A model generated the notes under the pieces. That model searched no databases. It was not told where the DNA came from and saw only the letters and a program-made list of their open reading frames with translations. The translations under genes and the position numbers were made by a program. From contig NC_020516.1 in NCBI RefSeq assembly GCF_000349945.1, positions 310,001 through 374,000 of the forward strand: 64,000 bases of DNA. Reading direction: 5' to 3'. Below, one piece after another: positions 51,221 to 59,836 of this stretch; positions within the stretch are counted from its first letter, which is position 1, and the number at the start of each line of letters is the position of its first letter. This stretch comes from Azoarcus sp. KH32C. GTDB lineage: Bacteria > Pseudomonadota > Gammaproteobacteria > Burkholderiales > Rhodocyclaceae.

Positions 51221-51304
51221 GACCGATACGGTCAAATTTCCTTGCCGCGATTTCGTTTTTTTGCTCGCGAAATCGCGGCCCTCCCCTCATTCGGGACTCC
51301 CGAA
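51221..51304. repeat. Three inverted repeats between napC and ccmA
   Basis: GACCG-ATA-CGGTC (51221-51233), a 12-bp pair GCCGCGATTTCG / CGAAATCGCGGC (51244-51255, 51268-51279) with a T7-containing loop, and TTCGGGA-C-TCCCGAA (51290-51304). None is followed by a T run, so none is a typical terminator. They may stabilise or process the nap-ccm transcript, or bind a regulator. Confidence 0.55.
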
Positions 51305-51334
51305 GCAGTCCGGTCTGTGGTTAAATCCACGCCC

Positions 51335-51961
51335 ATGCTTTATGCCAACGATCTCGCCTGTGTAAAGGGTGACCGCCCGCTGTTTCGTGACCTCTCGTTT
51401 CGGGTGGCGCCGGGTGCCATGCTGCGGATCGCGGGCCCCAACGGGTTCGGGAAGACCAGCCTCCTGCGCATCCTGTGCGGCCTCGCGCATGCCGAACATG
51501 GCGAAGTCACGTGGAATGACGTCTCGATACGCCAGGACCGCGAGACCTTCCATCGCGCGCTGCTCTACCTCGGCCACGCGCCGGCGCTGAACGACCTGCT
51601 GACCCCGCTCGAGAACCTGCGCTTCACATGCGCCGCCGCCGGAGACGACAGCGACGAGGACTCCTGCGTGGACGCCCTCGTGCGGATCGGCCTCGCCGAA
51701 CAACTCGACCTGCCGGCTCGCGTGCTGTCGCAGGGGCAGCGTCGCCGCGTCGGCCTGGCGCGCCTATTCATCGGCACCCGGCGCAAGCTGTGGGTGCTCG
51801 ATGAACCCTTCACTGCTCTGGATGTGGCCGCCGTCGCCGATCTGGCTGCAACCCTGTCCGACCATTGCGCCGCCGGCGGCATGGTGGTGCTCACCACCCA
51901 CCAGGATGCTCCCTTCGCTCGTCCGCCCGAGGTGCTAGATCTATCCGAGGTGGCTTGTTGA
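51335..51961 (+). CDS. ccmA: CcmA, ATPase of the haem exporter for cytochrome c maturation
   Basis: A 208-residue ABC ATPase that works with CcmB and CcmC to release haem-loaded CcmE. Walker A GPNGFGKTS near residues 34-42, signature LSQGQRRRVGLARL, Walker B LWVLDEP and switch His in VVLTTHQ. The start at 51335 gives the normal CcmA N-terminus (MLYANDLACVKGDRPLF). First of nine contiguous ccm genes. Confidence 0.95.
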   Translation: MLYANDLACVKGDRPLFRDLSFRVAPGAMLRIAGPNGFGKTSLLRILCGLAHAEHGEVTWNDVSIRQDRETFHRALLYLGHAPALNDLLTPLENLRFTCAAAGDDSDEDSCVDALVRIGLAEQLDLPARVLSQGQRRRVGLARLFIGTRRKLWVLDEPFTALDVAAVADLAATLSDHCAAGGMVVLTTHQDAPFARPPEVLDLSEVAC

Positions 51962-52635
51962 GTCGCGCGCTGGGTCCTTTCTCCGCGGTCCTGGGCCGCG
52001 ATCTCCTGCTTGCCTGGCGCGGTCGCGCCGACGTGCTGGTCACGCTGGCCTTCTTCGTCGTCGTCGTGTGCCTCTTCCCCTTCGGGGTCGGCGCGGAGCC
52101 CAATCAGCTGCGGGCCATCGCCCCGGGGGTGCTCTGGGTCGCGGCACTCCTCTCGACGCTGTTGTCGCTGCATCGGCTCTTCGCCCAGGACCACGCCGAC
52201 GGCTCGCTGGAGCAACTGCTGCTGTCCCCCGAGCCAACCGTGCTCTGGGTCGTCGCCAAGATCAGCGCCCACTGGATCGCCACCGGTCTGCCGGTGGTGG
52301 TGGTCGCACCTGGCCTCGCGCTTCTCTTTGATGTCGAGCAAGGAGCGCTCGGAGTGCTTATCCTATCGTTGCTTCTGGGGACACCGATCCTCGCGCTCCT
52401 CGGGGCCGTCGGCGCGGCACTGACCCTCGGCCTGCGCGGAGGCGGGATGTTGCTTGCGCTGCTGGTCCTGCCCCTGTTCGTGCCGGTGCTGATCTTCGGC
52501 GCCGGCGCAGTCGACGCCCATCTGTCCGGTAGCGGTGCGCAGGCACATTTTCTGCTTCTTGGTGGTGGCCTCCTCGCGGCCCTGGCGCTGGCACCGATCG
52601 CCTGCGCCGGCGCCCTCAGAATCGCGGTTGAATGA
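51958..52635 (+). CDS. ccmB: CcmB, haem exporter membrane subunit
   Basis: A 225-residue inner-membrane protein with about six transmembrane helices, the membrane partner of CcmA. I place the start at TTG 51958, which overlaps the ccmA stop (TTGA) and gives the family's usual length; no ATG in this frame precedes the conserved LSRALGPFSAVLGRDLLLAWRGRADVL segment without extending far into ccmA. The neighbouring TTG at 51955 is an alternative. Confidence 0.9.
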   Translation: MSRALGPFSAVLGRDLLLAWRGRADVLVTLAFFVVVVCLFPFGVGAEPNQLRAIAPGVLWVAALLSTLLSLHRLFAQDHADGSLEQLLLSPEPTVLWVVAKISAHWIATGLPVVVVAPGLALLFDVEQGALGVLILSLLLGTPILALLGAVGAALTLGLRGGGMLLALLVLPLFVPVLIFGAGAVDAHLSGSGAQAHFLLLGGGLLAALALAPIACAGALRIAVE

Positions 52636-53408
52636 TGAAACAGATGAACAAGCCTGAACGCAGCACGAGCCTTTTCCGCTTTGCTGCCCCGCAAATGTTC
52701 TACCCCCTTGCCGGCAAGCTCGCGCCCTGGTTCGCCGTCGTGGCGGCGGTCCTGACCGCAGCCGGCCTGTGGCTCGGCTTTTTCGTCGCGCCCACCGACG
52801 CCCAGCAGGGCGAGGTCTATCGCGTCATCTACATCCACGTCGCCGCGGCCTGGATGTCGATGTTCGTCTACCTCGTCATGGCCTTCTGGTCGGCGGTCGG
52901 CCTCGTCATGAACACCCGGCTGTCCTTCATGATGTCGCAGGCGCTCGCGCCGACCGGCGCAATGTTCTGCTTCGTCGCGCTCGTCACCGGCTCGCTCTGG
53001 GGTAAGCCGACCTGGGGCGCCTACTGGGTCTGGGACGCGCGCCTGACTTCCCAGTTGCTGCTGCTTTTCCTCTACATGGGCTTCATCGCACTGACGCGTG
53101 CGATCGAGGATCCGCGTCGCGCCGACCGCGCCGGCGCCATCATCGCGCTCGTCGGCGCCGTTAACGTCCCAGTCATCTATTTTTCGGTTAAATGGTGGAA
53201 CACCCTGCACCAGGGCGCCTCGGTCAGCATGAGCCGCTCGCCGTCGATGGCCACGACCATGCTGCTCGGCATGCTGATCATGGCGCTTGGTGCCTGGGCC
53301 TACACGATCGCGGTCACGCTGTGGCGCGTCCGCTCCCTCATTCTCGAACGTGAGCGCCACACCGAGTGGGTGGCCGCGGAACTGAATGCCCTGGAGGGCA
53401 AGATCTGA
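52632..53408 (+). CDS. ccmC: CcmC, haem-handling membrane protein
   Basis: A 258-residue inner-membrane protein with six transmembrane helices and the WWD haem-binding motif WGKPTWGAYWVWDARLTSQ. Conserved His residues flank it (IYIHVAAAW; WWNTLHQGAS). It loads haem onto CcmE at the periplasmic face. The start overlaps the ccmB stop (ATGA). Confidence 0.96.
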   Translation: MMKQMNKPERSTSLFRFAAPQMFYPLAGKLAPWFAVVAAVLTAAGLWLGFFVAPTDAQQGEVYRVIYIHVAAAWMSMFVYLVMAFWSAVGLVMNTRLSFMMSQALAPTGAMFCFVALVTGSLWGKPTWGAYWVWDARLTSQLLLLFLYMGFIALTRAIEDPRRADRAGAIIALVGAVNVPVIYFSVKWWNTLHQGASVSMSRSPSMATTMLLGMLIMALGAWAYTIAVTLWRVRSLILERERHTEWVAAELNALEGKI

Positions 53409-53611
53409 TGCAGTGGGAATCCTGGAGCGCCTTCTGGGACATGGGCGGCTTCGCGCCCTTCGTGTGGGGCAGCTACGGCATAACAGCCCTGCTGGTAGTC
53501 GGGGAACTGATCCTCGTCGTCCGCCGTCGTAGGGATACCGTACGGCGCCTGTTGCGTCTGCGTCGCGCCAGTACGGGCGGGCGCCGTGCTTTTGAGGAGA
53601 TTGTTGAATGA
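53408..53611 (+). CDS. ccmD: CcmD, small membrane protein of haem release
   Basis: A 67-residue protein with one transmembrane helix (about 19-38) and a basic C-terminal tail (VRRRRDTVRRLLRLRR), as in CcmD. It helps release holo-CcmE from CcmABC. Its ATG shares one base with the ccmC stop (TGATG). Confidence 0.92.
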   Translation: MQWESWSAFWDMGGFAPFVWGSYGITALLVVGELILVVRRRRDTVRRLLRLRRASTGGRRAFEEIVE

Positions 53612-54054
53612 AACCCCGTAGCAAACGCTTGGTGCTGGTCGCCGGTGCAGTGGCTTTGCTGGTCGGCGCTGTCGCCCTCGTGCTGAGCGCCTTCCAGCAG
53701 AATCTGGTGTTCTTCCACACGCCGACCGAAGTCGCCGAAGGCAAGGCCCCCACGGGGCGCACCTTCCGCATCGGCGGGCTGGTCGAACAGGGCTCGGTCA
53801 AGCGCAGTGAAGACGGGGTGACCGTTCAGTTCGCCATCACCGACACCGCCAAGGTGATTCCGGTGACGTACAAAGGCGCGCTGCCGGATCTCTTCAAGGA
53901 AGGCAAGGGCGCCGTCGTCCAGGGTGTAATGGGCCCGGACGGCAAGTTCACTGCATCCGAAGTGCTTGCCAAGCACGACGAAAACTACATGCCGCCCGAA
54001 GCGCAGCACGCGGTCGACCAGGCGCACAAGACGGCTCAGACGGTGAAGCAATGA
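53608..54054 (+). CDS. ccmE: CcmE, periplasmic haem chaperone
   Basis: A 148-residue membrane-anchored haem chaperone. N-terminal membrane segment (about 7-28), then an OB-type beta-barrel. The haem-binding His lies in the conserved EVLAKHDENYMPPE. Overlaps ccmD and ccmF by 4 nt each. Confidence 0.96.
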   Translation: MKPRSKRLVLVAGAVALLVGAVALVLSAFQQNLVFFHTPTEVAEGKAPTGRTFRIGGLVEQGSVKRSEDGVTVQFAITDTAKVIPVTYKGALPDLFKEGKGAVVQGVMGPDGKFTASEVLAKHDENYMPPEAQHAVDQAHKTAQTVKQ

Positions 54055-56024
54055 TTCCCGAACTTGGTCATTTTTCCCTGATTCTGGCTTTTGTCGTCGC
54101 GCTGGTGCAGGCGGTCGTACCCCTCATCGGTGCGAGCCGCAACCGCCTCGCGCTGATGTCCGTGGGCCGCTCGGCCGCGCAGGGACAGTTCCTGTTCATC
54201 CTCTTTTCCTTCGGATGCCTGACCTGGTCCTTCGTCACCAGCGATTTCTCGCTGCAACTGGCGGCAACCAACTCGCACTCCGAGACTCCGATGATCTACA
54301 AGATCACCGGCGTGTGGGGCAACCATGAAGGCTCCCTGCTGCTGTGGGCACTGGCCTTGTCGCTGTGGACCGTCGCCGTCACGATCTTCAGCCGCAACCT
54401 GCCCGAGATCTTCATGGCGCGCGTCGTCGGCGTGCTGGGCTGCGTTAGCGCGGGCTTCCTGTCCTTCCTGCTGGTCACCTCCAATCCCTTCGACCGCATC
54501 CTTCCCGGAGCCGCCGAAGGCCGCGACCTGAACCCGCTGCTGCAGGATCCCGGGATGATCATCCATCCACCGCTGCTCTACATGGGCTACGTCGGCTTCT
54601 CGGTGGCTTTCGCCTTCGCCATCGCTGCGCTGCTGTCCGGCCGCATGGACGCGGCTTGGGCACGCTGGTCGCGCCCCTGGACGACGGTCGCGTGGATCTT
54701 CCTCACCTGTGGCATCACCGTCGGTTCGGGCTGGGCCTACTACGAGCTTGGCTGGGGCGGCTGGTGGTTCTGGGACCCGGTCGAAAACGCCTCGTTCATG
54801 CCGTGGCTGGCCGGCACCGCGCTGATGCACTCGCTCGCCGTCACCGAAAAGCGGGGTGCCTTCCGCAGCTGGACGGTGCTGCTCGCGATCGCCGCCTTCT
54901 CGCTGTCGCTGATGGGGACCTTCCTCGTGCGTTCGGGCGTCCTGACCTCGGTCCATGCCTTCGCGACCGACCCCGCACGCGGCATGTTCGTCCTGGCACT
55001 GCTCGTCCTCGTGATCGGCGTGTCGCTGGTACTATTCGCATGGCGTGCCCCGACGCTCGCCGGCGGCGGCAGCTTCAGCCTGATTTCGCGCGAATCCGCA
55101 CTGCTGGGCAACAACGTCCTGCTGTCCGTGGCGTCGGGCTCGGTGTTGCTCGGCACGCTGTACCCGCTCTTCGTCGACGCCCTCGGCCTCGGCAAGATCT
55201 CGGTCGGTCCGCCGTACTTCGAGGCGGTCTTCGTGCCCTTGATGACGCCGGTGATCGTTCTGATGATGATCGGGCCGATCGTCCGCTGGAAGGGTGATGA
55301 TGGCGCCAGGATCCTGCGCAAGGTCGTCGTCCCGCTGCTCGTCAGCGTCATCATCGGCGTCGGCGTGTCCTTCGCTGTCGGCCACGTCTCCGTGCGCACG
55401 GTCCTGGGCCTGTCGCTGGCTGCCTGGGTGCTCATCGGAAGCGTCCAGACCCTGCTGCAGCGCCTGGCTGATCGTCCGGGCGCAGCGACCGGCACCCGCT
55501 TGCGCGGCATCCCCGGCGCGTGGTGGGGCATGTGGTTCGGCCACCTCGGCATCGGCGTGTTCATTATCGGCGTGACCCTGGTCGGAAGCCTGAACACCCA
55601 GATCCAGGTCAAGATGCATCCGGGCGACACCGCGCAACTTGCCGGCTACACCTTCAGCTTCCGCGGCATCGCCGATGCTCCGGGCCCCAACTACGCGGCT
55701 GCGCGCGGCACCCTCGACGTCACGCGCGACGGACATAAGGTCGCGACGCTCACCCCCGAAAAGCGCGTCTATCTGGCCCAGCAGATGCCGATGACCGAAG
55801 CCTCGATCGACATCGGCCTGTTCCGCGACGTCTACGTGAATCTCGGCGAACAGCTCGAAGACGGTGCGTGGGTCGTCGGCCTCTTCTATCGTCCGTTCAT
55901 CAGCTGGGTCTGGTTCGGCTGCATCATCATGGCCATCGGTGGCATCTTCGCCGCCGCCGACCGTCGTTATCGTCGCCTCGCTGAACGCGCCGCCCCCGCG
56001 GCGGCTGCGCGTCAGGTTGCCTGA
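54051..56024 (+). CDS. ccmF: CcmF, haem lyase subunit
   Basis: A 657-residue inner-membrane protein with about 14-15 helices and the WWD motif WGGWWFWDPVENASFMPWL. With CcmH and CcmI it attaches haem from CcmE to apocytochromes, and it contains a conserved haem b site. Length is normal. Start overlaps the ccmE stop. Confidence 0.97.
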   Translation: MIPELGHFSLILAFVVALVQAVVPLIGASRNRLALMSVGRSAAQGQFLFILFSFGCLTWSFVTSDFSLQLAATNSHSETPMIYKITGVWGNHEGSLLLWALALSLWTVAVTIFSRNLPEIFMARVVGVLGCVSAGFLSFLLVTSNPFDRILPGAAEGRDLNPLLQDPGMIIHPPLLYMGYVGFSVAFAFAIAALLSGRMDAAWARWSRPWTTVAWIFLTCGITVGSGWAYYELGWGGWWFWDPVENASFMPWLAGTALMHSLAVTEKRGAFRSWTVLLAIAAFSLSLMGTFLVRSGVLTSVHAFATDPARGMFVLALLVLVIGVSLVLFAWRAPTLAGGGSFSLISRESALLGNNVLLSVASGSVLLGTLYPLFVDALGLGKISVGPPYFEAVFVPLMTPVIVLMMIGPIVRWKGDDGARILRKVVVPLLVSVIIGVGVSFAVGHVSVRTVLGLSLAAWVLIGSVQTLLQRLADRPGAATGTRLRGIPGAWWGMWFGHLGIGVFIIGVTLVGSLNTQIQVKMHPGDTAQLAGYTFSFRGIADAPGPNYAAARGTLDVTRDGHKVATLTPEKRVYLAQQMPMTEASIDIGLFRDVYVNLGEQLEDGAWVVGLFYRPFISWVWFGCIIMAIGGIFAAADRRYRRLAERAAPAAAARQVA

Positions 56025-56032
56025 GGGTTTAC

Positions 56033-56629
56033 ATGAAAGCGAAGTTTCTCGTTCCACTCCTGCTTTTTCTGCTGCTCGCAGGCTTTCTGGGCTACGGCCT
56101 GAGACTCAACCCTCGTGAGGTTCCATCTCCGCTCATCGATAAGCCGGCACCCGCCTTCCGGGTGCCGCAGCTGCAGTCGCCGGACAAGACCATTTCCCCC
56201 GACGACCTGAAGGGGCGCGTGTGGCTCCTCAACGTCTGGGCGTCGTGGTGCGTCTCCTGCCGCCAGGAACACCCGCTGCTGGTCGAACTCTCGCGTAACA
56301 GCCCGGTGCCGATCATCGGCCTCAACTACAAGGAAGTGCGCGGCGACAGCGAGCTCGAAGGCAAATCGATGGATGCTCCGACCGAGCTACGCCTTGCCAC
56401 CGATCGCGCCCGCCAGTGGCTTGTCCAGCACGGGGGAGATCCCTACACCGTGACCGCGATGGACCTCGACGGACGTATCGGCATCGACTACGGCGTCTAC
56501 GGCGTGCCCGAGACCTTCGTCGTCGACAAGGCCGGAGTGATTCGCTACAAGCACATCGGCCCCTTAACCGTGGAGGCGTTGCGTGACGTCCTGCTTCCGA
56601 AGATTGCGGAGTTGCAGCGTGCGGGTTGA
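56033..56629 (+). CDS. ccmG: CcmG (DsbE), periplasmic thioredoxin for apocytochrome reduction
   Basis: A 198-residue membrane-tethered thioredoxin with active site WASWCVSCRQEH and cis-Pro in GVPETFVVD. It keeps the CXXCH thiols reduced. Compared with usual CcmG there is an extra stretch of about 20 residues after GLNYKEVRGDSE (LEGKSMDAPTELRLATDRAR). It lies 8 nt after ccmF and overlaps ccmH. Confidence 0.94.
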   Translation: MKAKFLVPLLLFLLLAGFLGYGLRLNPREVPSPLIDKPAPAFRVPQLQSPDKTISPDDLKGRVWLLNVWASWCVSCRQEHPLLVELSRNSPVPIIGLNYKEVRGDSELEGKSMDAPTELRLATDRARQWLVQHGGDPYTVTAMDLDGRIGIDYGVYGVPETFVVDKAGVIRYKHIGPLTVEALRDVLLPKIAELQRAG

Positions 56630-57110
56630 TCTGATGCGCCGTCTGGCGCTGGTGTTTGCCTTGTTGATGCCGCTCGTGGCTTCGGCAGGCGAGGCGGAGC
56701 CGCTGGCTCACGATCAGGCGCTCGAGGAACGCGTGATGCAGCTCTCGCGCAGCCTGCGCTGTCTCGTCTGCCAGAACCAATCGATCGCGGAATCCAATGC
56801 GCCCTTGGCGATCGACCTGCGTAATCAGGTGCGGGAGCAATTCCTTGCGGGCAAGGACGAGCAGGCCGTCGTCGATTACCTCGTCGCGCGTTACGGGGAC
56901 TTCGTCTTGTACCTGCCCCCATTCAAGGGCGTGACCTTGCTGCTGTGGATCGGGCCGGGCCTGCTGCTGATTGCCGGGGCGGGATGGCTCGGATGGCGGC
57001 TGCGCAAGCGTGCCTCGGAGCCCGCGCACAAGCTGACTGCAGAAGAACATGCCCGCGCCATGGCCTTGCTTGAGGGCGGGGCCGATACCTCCGAGGAGTC
57101 CCGTTCGTGA
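56619..57110 (+). CDS. ccmH: CcmH, apocytochrome thiol-handling subunit of haem lyase
   Basis: A membrane-anchored protein of about 163 residues with signal peptide (RRLALVFALLMPLVASA), the redox motif LRCLVCQNQSIAES and one C-terminal helix (about 108-125). It presents the apocytochrome to CcmF. GTG 56619 has GGAG at 7-nt spacing; ATG 56634 is the alternative and starts at the signal peptide. Stop overlaps ccmI (GTGA). Confidence 0.92.
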   Translation: MRVDLMRRLALVFALLMPLVASAGEAEPLAHDQALEERVMQLSRSLRCLVCQNQSIAESNAPLAIDLRNQVREQFLAGKDEQAVVDYLVARYGDFVLYLPPFKGVTLLLWIGPGLLLIAGAGWLGWRLRKRASEPAHKLTAEEHARAMALLEGGADTSEESRS

Positions 57111-58372
57111 TCGCTTTCCTGATTCTGGCCACCGTCCTGGTGGCCGGCGCCCTGCTGCTCGTCCTGCCTCCGCTGTTCGGGACAGGCGCGCGGGCGCGTG
57201 CCCACGCAGCGCGCCAGGAGCAAGCGCGCACTGCACTGATCGTGCTGCGTGAACAAGTGGCCGAACTCGAAGCGGAACGTGCCGCTGGCCGTGTTCCCGA
57301 CACTGAGTATCAGCGTTCGCGCGAAGAGCTTGAGCAGCGGGCGCTCACCGAAGGTGGCGTCGTCGAGGCAGGTGCTGACAATCGGCCGGCCCGGGGCTGG
57401 GCCGCCGCGGTCATCGTGGCGGTTCCGACCGTTGCCGTGGCCATCTATCTCGTTCTCGGTTCTCCGGACGGACTCGATCCGGAACTGGCGAAGCCTCAGC
57501 AGGCCGCAGGCCACCAAGTCACCCCGGAGCAGATGGCTGCGATGGTCAAGCAACTGTCGGAACGTCTGGTGCGTGAGCCCAACGATCCGCAGGGCTGGCT
57601 GATGCTCGGCCGGTCGTATGCCGTCATGCAGGATCTGCGCGGCGCGGCTGAAACCTGGAGCAAGATCGGCTCGAAGATCCCCGAAGAGGCCGATGTCCTC
57701 GCCGACTGGGCCGACCTGCTCGCCAGCGGCGCCGGACGCAAGTTCGACGGCGACCCGGATCAGCTGATCGCTCGCGCGCTCAAACTCGACCCGAACCACT
57801 TCAAGGCGTTGGCCCTCGCCGGTACTTCGGCATTCCAACGCGGCGACTACGCCTCGGCCTCGACGCTGTGGGAGCGGATCCTGCAAAAAATGGACCCTTC
57901 CGAGGGCGTGTACGGCGCGATTCTGGGCAGCATCAACGAGGCACGGACCAAGGGCGGATTGCCCTTGCTGAATCCTCCGGGAGCCGCTCAGGTCGCGGCG
58001 ATGCCGGGCGCAGCGGCGGGACAGCAGGCACAGGCGGCTGCGCTGACGGTACGGGGCCGTGTCAGCCTCGCACCTGAACTTGCGGCCCAGGCGGGAGCGG
58101 ACGAGACAGTCTTCCTCTTTGCACGCCCGATGCAGGGAGGCATGCCGCTCGCAGCGATGCGCTTCCGCGTGGGGGATCTGCCGGCTGAATTCGACTTCGC
58201 CAATGCCCAACGGATGTCGCAAGGGCCTCTTCCGACCCAAATCGGTATCGGAGCCCGGGTGTCCAAGCAGGGCAGTGCGACGGCCAGCGCCGGCGACCTC
58301 GAAAGCGCGCCGGTGCTCGTATCCCCGGACGCTTCCGGTGTCACGGTCGTGATCGATCGAGTGCGCAAGTAA
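57107..58372 (+). CDS. ccmI: CcmI, apocytochrome chaperone with TPR domain
   Basis: A 421-residue protein with two N-terminal membrane helices (about 2-24 and 95-115), a cytoplasmic loop rich in Arg/Glu, and periplasmic TPR repeats (about 150-300) that bind the C-terminus of apocytochromes. The last 130 residues form the CcmI C-terminal beta-rich domain (VRGRVSLAPELAAQAGADETVFLFARP). GTG start overlaps ccmH. Last gene of the ccm operon; a strong terminator follows. Confidence 0.92.
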   Translation: MIAFLILATVLVAGALLLVLPPLFGTGARARAHAARQEQARTALIVLREQVAELEAERAAGRVPDTEYQRSREELEQRALTEGGVVEAGADNRPARGWAAAVIVAVPTVAVAIYLVLGSPDGLDPELAKPQQAAGHQVTPEQMAAMVKQLSERLVREPNDPQGWLMLGRSYAVMQDLRGAAETWSKIGSKIPEEADVLADWADLLASGAGRKFDGDPDQLIARALKLDPNHFKALALAGTSAFQRGDYASASTLWERILQKMDPSEGVYGAILGSINEARTKGGLPLLNPPGAAQVAAMPGAAAGQQAQAAALTVRGRVSLAPELAAQAGADETVFLFARPMQGGMPLAAMRFRVGDLPAEFDFANAQRMSQGPLPTQIGIGARVSKQGSATASAGDLESAPVLVSPDASGVTVVIDRVRK

Positions 58373-58389
58373 GCATTTGCCGTTGCAGG

Positions 58390-58428
58390 AAAGGGGCTGC
58401 GGCGCAATGCGCCGCAGCCCCTTTCTTT
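58390..58428 (+). terminator. Intrinsic terminator of the nap-ccm block
   Basis: A near-perfect 17-bp stem (arms 58390-58406 and 58408-58424, AAAGGGGCTGCGGCGCA and its complement) followed by CTTTT. It closes the plus-strand ccm operon. Confidence 0.9.
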
Positions 58429-58524
58429 TGCGCGCTTCTCTGGGACGAATTTCTCGATGATCGGTTTCCCGCCCAACGGCGGGAGGCAGCCGTGCGGTCA
58501 GCTAGACCAGCGCAGCGAGCGGCC

Positions 58525-58556
58525 AAAGAAAAAGCCACCTCCATGGGGAGGTGGCT
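58525..58556 (-). terminator. Intrinsic terminator of the propeller operon
   Basis: On the minus strand, AGCCACCTCC / GGAGGTGGCT (10 bp, 4-nt loop) is followed by TTTTTCTTT. It lies 30 nt after the end of the second propeller gene and faces the ccm terminator. Confidence 0.9.
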
Positions 58557-58585
58557 CGTCGTGAACCGACTGGGACAGCGAGAAC

Positions 58586-59770
58586 TTAGTTGACCGGCCG
58601 GAGGTGTGCGACGCCTCCGTAGCTGCCGATCCAGAGATCGCCGTCGGCGGTGGTCGTCATCGAGAAGACGGTGTTGTTGAACAGACCGTCCTCGGCCTTC
58701 ATGACGCGGAAGGAATTCCCTTCCTTCAGTGCGAGACCGTCGTTGGTCCCGACCCACAGGCGATTCTTGCTGTCGCGGTGGAGCATGAAAATATGGTTGC
58801 CGGGCAGGCCTTCCACCGTCGTGTAGTTGGTCCACTGCTTGCCGTCGAAGTGGGCCAGACCGCCGCCCCAGGTGCCGCACCACAGCGAGCCATCGTCATC
58901 GACGACGAGCGAAATGATGTAGTTCGGGTTGTATGCCTGGTCGATGCCCTCGAGGCCCATCTCACGCTTTTGCTGGGCGTGGTGCAGCGATTCCTTGGCC
59001 GGGTCGCTCTTATATTCGATGTCCTTCTTGACCTTCTCGTAGTCTGCGCCGACGCCGCGTGAGTGGTTCCAGTTTTCCCACTTGCCGTCCGCGAAGCGCG
59101 TCATGCCGCCTTCGGTCGCCAGCCAGATCTCGCCGTTCTTGCCCTCAGCAAGGCCATACACCCAATCGTTCGGGAGGCCGCCATTGGTGCTTTCGACCGT
59201 GTGCAGTTCCCACGCCGACGGATCCTTGAGCTTGCCGCCTCGGACCCGATTCACGCCCGACCAAGTCGCGATCCAGAGGTCGCCGTTGCGCGTTTCGAGC
59301 ACGTCGTACACGAAAGCGTCGCCCAGCCCGTCCGGGATGTTGAAGGTTTCCCACGTGTTGGTCTTTTCGTCCAGCATCGACATGCCCCCGCCGTAGGTTC
59401 CGACGGTGATCTTGCCCTGGATTCGGCCGACGTAGAACATGCCGTTGGACAGCAGTCCAGTCGTGTTGTCGTAGAGCTTGTATTCGTCGCTCCGGGTGTC
59501 ATAGCGGATCACCCCGCCGGACGTTGCCACCCATACGACGCCGTTGTCGGCATAGATCTTCTTGACGTTCCGATTGCCGACACGGAAATGCGTAAACTTT
59601 TCGTTCGGATCCGCTCCGACTTTGCCTTGGTAGGCAGTGCCCTGGCCACCCGCGGGTGCGCCGGCGACGGCCGGGGCCGATGCGGTGCGCTGTTGCTGAC
59701 CAAGCGTGTACGCTCCAGCAATCGCGACTGCGCCGACAATCGCGGCGACGGCTGCAACTTTGTAACTCAT
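58586..59770 (-). CDS. Exported seven-bladed propeller protein (second copy)
   Basis: A 394-residue protein with an N-terminal signal anchor (AAVAAIVGAVAIAGAYTLG), so periplasmic or membrane-attached. Seven blade motifs of the two-component-regulator-propeller type are visible, each like WxGTxGGVxRFDGxxW (for example VWVATSGGVIRYD, LWIATWSGVNRVR, IWLATEGGMTRFADGKWENW, LWCGTWGGGLAHFDGKQWTNY, LWIGSYGGVAHLRP). A long charged insertion between blades 4 and 5 (about residues 232-280) ends in YNPNY, as in the preceding gene. It lacks kinase or output domains, unlike many such propellers. Last gene of the minus-strand operon, 66 nt after the first copy. Confidence 0.85.
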   Translation of the reverse strand: MSYKVAAVAAIVGAVAIAGAYTLGQQQRTASAPAVAGAPAGGQGTAYQGKVGADPNEKFTHFRVGNRNVKKIYADNGVVWVATSGGVIRYDTRSDEYKLYDNTTGLLSNGMFYVGRIQGKITVGTYGGGMSMLDEKTNTWETFNIPDGLGDAFVYDVLETRNGDLWIATWSGVNRVRGGKLKDPSAWELHTVESTNGGLPNDWVYGLAEGKNGEIWLATEGGMTRFADGKWENWNHSRGVGADYEKVKKDIEYKSDPAKESLHHAQQKREMGLEGIDQAYNPNYIISLVVDDDGSLWCGTWGGGLAHFDGKQWTNYTTVEGLPGNHIFMLHRDSKNRLWVGTNDGLALKEGNSFRVMKAEDGLFNNTVFSMTTTADGDLWIGSYGGVAHLRPVN

Positions 59771-59836
59771 GCGGCAAGACTCCAGTTGAAAATAGCGTGT
59801 CCGTCCCCGCGAATCCGTGCCGCGGGAGCGGCAGAA

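Noticed and set aside
51244..51279. Hairpin before ccmA as an intrinsic terminator of the nap operon
   Set aside because: The T run is in the loop, not after the stem, and the following bases are C-rich.
57084..57098. The 15-mer GATACCTCCGAGGAG also occurs inside ccmH, identical to the left part of the NarL-like palindrome
   Set aside because: It lies inside coding sequence (ADTSEES) and lacks the full right arm, so it is a chance match and not evidence for a NarL site.
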